Position numbers and translations under genes: made by a program. Shown here one piece after another: positions 61,257-64,000 of a DNA stretch of 64,000 nt. Position 1 is the stretch's first letter, and each line of letters begins with the position of its first letter. The notes beneath the pieces were generated by a model that was not told the origin of the DNA, did no database searches, and was given only the letters and a program-made list of their open reading frames with translations. The stretch is from Mesodorylaimus sp. YZB2_4. Taxonomy: Eukaryota > Nematoda > Enoplea > Dorylaimida > Dorylaimidae. The stretch is taken from positions 186,001-250,000 of the forward strand of contig JASANH010000212.1 of the NCBI GenBank assembly GCA_030248295.1. The letters run 5' to 3'.

Positions 61257-61385
61257 CGGTACCTTGCGATTCAAAACCTACAAGGATAACGAGTTGAGTT
61301 ATCGGAACACAGACCACCCTGGGAGGTACTTACAGAATATTGGGCATAGGACAAAGATACGACCCTCTCTTCACCGATTCTATTC

Positions 61386-61553
61386 TTAGTGCCCATCCAC
61401 AGGAGCCCGCCGCCTGCATTGGCCTTTATACGACCGTTGCGTCCCAACCCTGCGTTGAGGGTTGCGGTCCGGCGGTTGCGCATCGCCAAGCGTCTGCTCG
61501 ATCAAGTCCGCAGCTTTTAAGACGATATCGTCGAACTCGTCTTTATGTCCCAT
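61386..61553 (-). other. Small open frame in inverted-repeat loop
   Basis: The frame starts MGHKDEFDDIVLKAADLIEQ, continues TLGDAQPPDRNPQRR and stops after 55 residues. The first part looks like an amphipathic helix. A strong GTAAGT donor lies about 50 bases further on (61333), so splicing could alter the C-terminus. Function unknown. Confidence 0.3.
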
Positions 61554-61661
61554 CAGCCTTAAAAAAAATTTATATACATATATATATTGTCACAGGGCGG
61601 ACAGTTAATTAGTACCTACCTTCCCTCGTTGGATAAATGTTGGACTGAATGGGGTGGGGTC

Positions 61662-62070
61662 CTGCGTGCCCTGATTGCCCGCGCCAAGTGACTAGGAGTC
61701 ACATGCAACGCCACTTACGGACACAGGACACTGCGCCCTCGTTTCAATGCGATGTGTGTCGCAAGACATTCACTCGCGCAGCAGATCTACGTCGGCACGC
61801 TACGACGCACACTAGCGACAAGGAGAATGCCCAACCATCGCACACACATGCGCCGGTATATGATTGTCCATTGTGCACGTAAGTGTATGTGCAAATAGAT
61901 TGAGAATGAAAACATAGAATTGCTGTTCCAGTTATCAGTCTTTGATGCGTAAACAAGTGAGCGAATTTGAAATCGAATGTTTAATTCGAAAACAACTATT
62001 GGAATTTCAAAAATGGATCGGAAGTCGGAATTGGTATCAAAGCCTATCAACGCCATTCCTCCGAGCGTGA
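61662..62070 (+). CDS. C2H2 zinc-finger protein, right arm (partial model)
   Basis: The first exon runs to 61878. Finger 1, CPDCPRQVTRSHMQRH, has an unusually short 7-residue loop, and finger 2, CDVCRKTFTRAADLRRHATT-H, is canonical. A third pair, DCPLC, ends the exon before GTAAGT. After a TTGCTGTTCCAG acceptor, exon 2 (61932-62070) reads YQSLMRKQVSEFEIECLIRK and QLLEFQKWIGSRNW, then stops; no His pair completes finger 3. The left arm keeps the same second exon open. The start is not identified. DNA binding is inferred. The gene may belong to the inverted-repeat element itself. Confidence 0.55.
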
Positions 62071-62215
62071 AATTTGGAGTTGACGGATGGTACCAAATCG
62101 AAAACGATGAGTCAGAAGATGATGCCTCGGATTGGGAATACGATGGACCATTTCCTAACCAAAAGGCTTGAAAATTGTGTAAGTCGAGAAAGTTCAGATG
62201 TAACGTTTCAAAGGT

Positions 62216-62325
62216 TCACTCCAGGTCGCAATGCCGCCTGGAGTGGTAAAGGCGTTGGACATAAGATCCGATGGAAAGTGATTTCGCGGGGGCTCGAACC
62301 CTCTCCCACTTCTCTGGTTTGGAAG
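62216..62325 (+). mobile_element. tRNA-Leu(TAA)-like SINE head
   Basis: GGAGTGGTAAAGGCGTTGGA, then a CATAAGA anticodon loop, and GGGGGCTCGAACCCTCTCCC form A box, anticodon and B box with a long variable region, as in Leu tRNAs. An inverted copy is in the left arm at about 58397-58495. Confidence 0.5.
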
Positions 62326-62562
62326 GGGACCATTGGCCGCAATTCCACCCGCTGTGCTCGCCACTGGGTTTATCTCCGCCCCGCCAGAGGCGACAAAATT
62401 TTTAATCTTGCACTGCGAAAACACAAAAATGTATGAAGTAGACATGTAACCAAACGCATGGCCGGGATTGCACGAAGTTTGTGAAGATAAGATAATGACG
62501 AGACCTTTACCTTACTTTTGAGTGTCGTAGGGGGCCCGAGCCCCCAAGCACCCCCTGCGTAC

Positions 62563-62630
62563 GCGCCTGGATTGGTTAGGACATCCAACTTCCAATCAGG
62601 CAAGGCGGGTTCGATTCTTACCGGGCGCAA
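62563..62630 (+). mobile_element. tRNA-Gly(TCC)-like module, right arm
   Basis: The mirror copy of the left-arm module, with one fewer A in the GGATTGG segment. Acceptor stem GCGCCTG pairs with CGGGCGC. The anticodon loop CTTCCAA would read Gly. The T-stem is poorly paired. Confidence 0.55.
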
Positions 62631-63021
62631 AACTCTTCACTTTTCAATAAAAATACTCATCATCGATCGTCAATGTACAATTGAACACCTGCGATATGAT
62701 GAGAAGATCATGTGGCGCGATTGGAGCTTAACTTACTGACGGGTCGATGATAAGGTTCAGCTACTGACCAGATACTGATATAATTTTTAACTTGGCTCAA
62801 GCGGCTAATTAACGAACGCATGGTATGTATTGCGTACAAGAAAGGTTGCCAATTCGTATATGCGTACACATTCCGCCTGGTGTACGCATACTGTATACGC
62901 TTCCAAATTTCAATGCGATGCACAAACTTTGCGTACAGTATGCGTATTTTGTAAGCAACCAGCCCTACCTATTTTGCATCTGTGCATCGACTGCTCAAGT
63001 GACAGAATTACGGCCATATAT

Positions 63022-63150
63022 GGCCGAGTCCGCTTATAATCACAGTCGCGTGGGGAGCGACAAAGTTCCGAAATTATAAAAAGCGAGAAAACACGCACCT
63101 GCACCATTATGGCTAGATTTTTACTACAGTAGAAATTTTCTGGCCATTAA
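63022..63150. mobile_element. Fragment of TA-flanked MITE
   Basis: CGAGTCCGCTTATAATCAC followed by TTATGGCTAGATTTTTACTAC resembles the left part of the element at 49238-49765. The far end is missing. Confidence 0.5.
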
Positions 63151-63169
63151 CATCGAGCAGCGTTTAAGC

Positions 63170-63275
63170 TAGCCTGGCCTGTGGCCTAAATTGGGTAGGC
63201 CCCCACCGCGCCTAGTTATGGGCGATCGTGTTCGAATTCAGGCCATTATGTGTGCCCCTTCACCCTCGATCGAAC
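63170..63275 (+). mobile_element. tRNA-Glu-like SINE, diverged copy 3
   Basis: CTGGCCTGTGGCCTAAATTG, GTGTTCGAATTCAGGCC and GTGCCCCTTCACCCTCGA follow the same order as the copies at 6.4 and 13.3 kb, with many substitutions. Confidence 0.5.
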
Positions 63276-63322
63276 TGCACCTATACTCTTGATCGATCTG
63301 TACTCTTGTGTGCCATCATAAT

Positions 63323-64000
63323 ATGCATGAATTCCACATCGCGTTTTCTAATGTAAATGGTCTATTGGGAAAATTTGATGAGACAAACGCTTATATATTT
63401 TCTGGAAAGTTTGATTTCTTTGGTATAATTGAGTCGAAAATAGACGCTACCACGCCAGATGCGGATATTTCTATTCGAAATTATGTTCATTTCCGACGAG
63501 ACCGTAAGAAGGGTGGTGGTGGCCTCGTGGCTTATGTGAAATCGGATTATCCAGTAGTGTCACTAAAATCTCCCGCTGATATGGGTATTGATCAGCCTGA
63601 TTTAGAAGTTCTATCAGTACGAATCGGTCATCAAAATGACTACCTGATTCTTGTTCTGGTCTATATTCCACATGAATCTTCAGCTGCCGTAGATTCCCTC
63701 TCCAGGTATATTTCTATGGCATTTAAAAACTCTGCTGGCCGAGTAGTCGTAATAGGTGACTTTAATGCGAACCTATTCCAAACTTCACGTGCCAGTCAAG
63801 TAGTGATTGATCTCATTTCCAGTCTGGATGGCATACAAACTGTCACACAAACGACCAGAGGTGCCTCTTTGTTGGATCTCATGATATTTGGTAATCCGCT
63901 CCGTCATTCTGAAACATCGATTCTTCCCCCTATTTCGACCTCCGATCACGCAACTATCTCATCGAGTCTCCTTTGCAGCCTGTCTACGCAGCCGTCCATA
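63323..64000 (+). CDS. Non-LTR retrotransposon endonuclease (5' part, runs off window)
   Basis: Open for 226 codons from ATG 63323 to the window end. It is an AP-endonuclease-like domain with its catalytic blocks in order: FSNVNGL, IIESKID, RRDRKKGGGGLVAYVKS, LVLVYIP, VVIGDFNAN and the closing STSDHATI. These supply the Asn, Glu, Asp and His residues of the LINE endonuclease family (CR1, Jockey or RTE-like). Reverse transcriptase would follow downstream of the window. The frame is intact, suggesting a fairly young copy. The true start could lie further upstream. Confidence 0.85.
   Translation, partial: MHEFHIAFSNVNGLLGKFDETNAYIFSGKFDFFGIIESKIDATTPDADISIRNYVHFRRDRKKGGGGLVAYVKSDYPVVSLKSPADMGIDQPDLEVLSVRIGHQNDYLILVLVYIPHESSAAVDSLSRYISMAFKNSAGRVVVIGDFNANLFQTSRASQVVIDLISSLDGIQTVTQTTRGASLLDLMIFGNPLRHSETSILPPISTSDHATISSSLLCSLSTQPSI

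Larger units (their letters stand above)
57929..62780. repeat. Large inverted repeat, about 1.1-kb arms, 1.4-kb loop
   Basis: The left arm 57929-60260 and right arm 61662-62780 are near-identical reverse complements, once the 1175-bp insertion at 58912-60086 and its duplicated 8 bp are removed from the left arm. Each arm holds a C2H2 zinc-finger exon at its inner end, a downstream exon, a tRNA-Leu-like module and a tRNA-Gly-like module. Structurally it resembles a foldback transposon or an inverted segmental duplication. The outer ends show no target duplication that I can read. Confidence 0.88.

Noticed and set aside
61977-62171. 64-codon frame ending DGPFPNQKA, also present in the left arm
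   Set aside because: It overlaps the spliced zinc-finger exon 2 in another frame. Conservation is explained by the recent inverted duplication.
1-64000. CRISPR arrays, bacterial operons or phage genes
   Set aside because: No spaced direct-repeat array or dense prokaryotic coding was found; introns and animal domains show the DNA is eukaryotic.

Overview
This is a stretch of nuclear DNA from an invertebrate animal. Coding information lies in short exons bounded by GT-AG introns, and the recognisable domains are animal ones: a SUEL/galactose-binding lectin, Gb3-synthase-like glycosyltransferases, a C-type lectin joined to a PAN domain, and a tartrate-resistant-type purple acid phosphatase. Much of the rest is SINEs, hAT-like and Tc1/mariner-like elements, a pogo/Tigger relic and a LINE. 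I cannot name the phylum from the sequence. Glycine/tyrosine-rich secreted peptides would fit an ecdysozoan, but that is only a hint.

Layout. 0.3-1.9 kb holds minus-strand exons of a SUEL-lectin gene, with two interchangeable second-half exons. 1.9-11.4 kb shows nothing convincing except a tRNA-derived SINE near 6.4 kb. At 11.4-15.2 kb lie two intronless, tandem, type II membrane glycosyltransferase genes with a DTD motif. From 15.8 to 23.7 kb is a cluster of small genes: two two-exon Tyr/Gly-rich secreted peptides, a three-exon histidine-rich protein on the minus strand, and two four-exon paralogues of a secreted family I do not recognise.

From 24.3 to 55.9 kb the minus strand carries two interleaved families: three acid phosphatase genes (24.3-26.4, 28.1-31.0, 45.1-48.3 kb) and three C-type lectin/PAN copies (31.9-33.0 broken, 41.4-42.3 intact, 55.3-55.9 broken). 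These are separated by transposons, several with target-site duplications readable by eye. At 36.2-37.6 kb there are orphan exon-like segments on the minus strand. From 56.3 kb the window is dominated by mobile DNA: a decayed pogo/Tigger-type transposase, a 28-bp tandem repeat, a large inverted repeat (57.9-62.8 kb) whose arms each carry a C2H2 zinc-finger exon, a 1.2-kb hAT-like element disrupting one arm, and the 5' end of a LINE endonuclease that runs off the window.

Most of the real genes encode secreted or Golgi-lumenal products (lectins, phosphatases, glycosyltransferases, small peptides). They look like surface or secretory functions expanded by local duplication. No pathway linking them can be shown from sequence alone.
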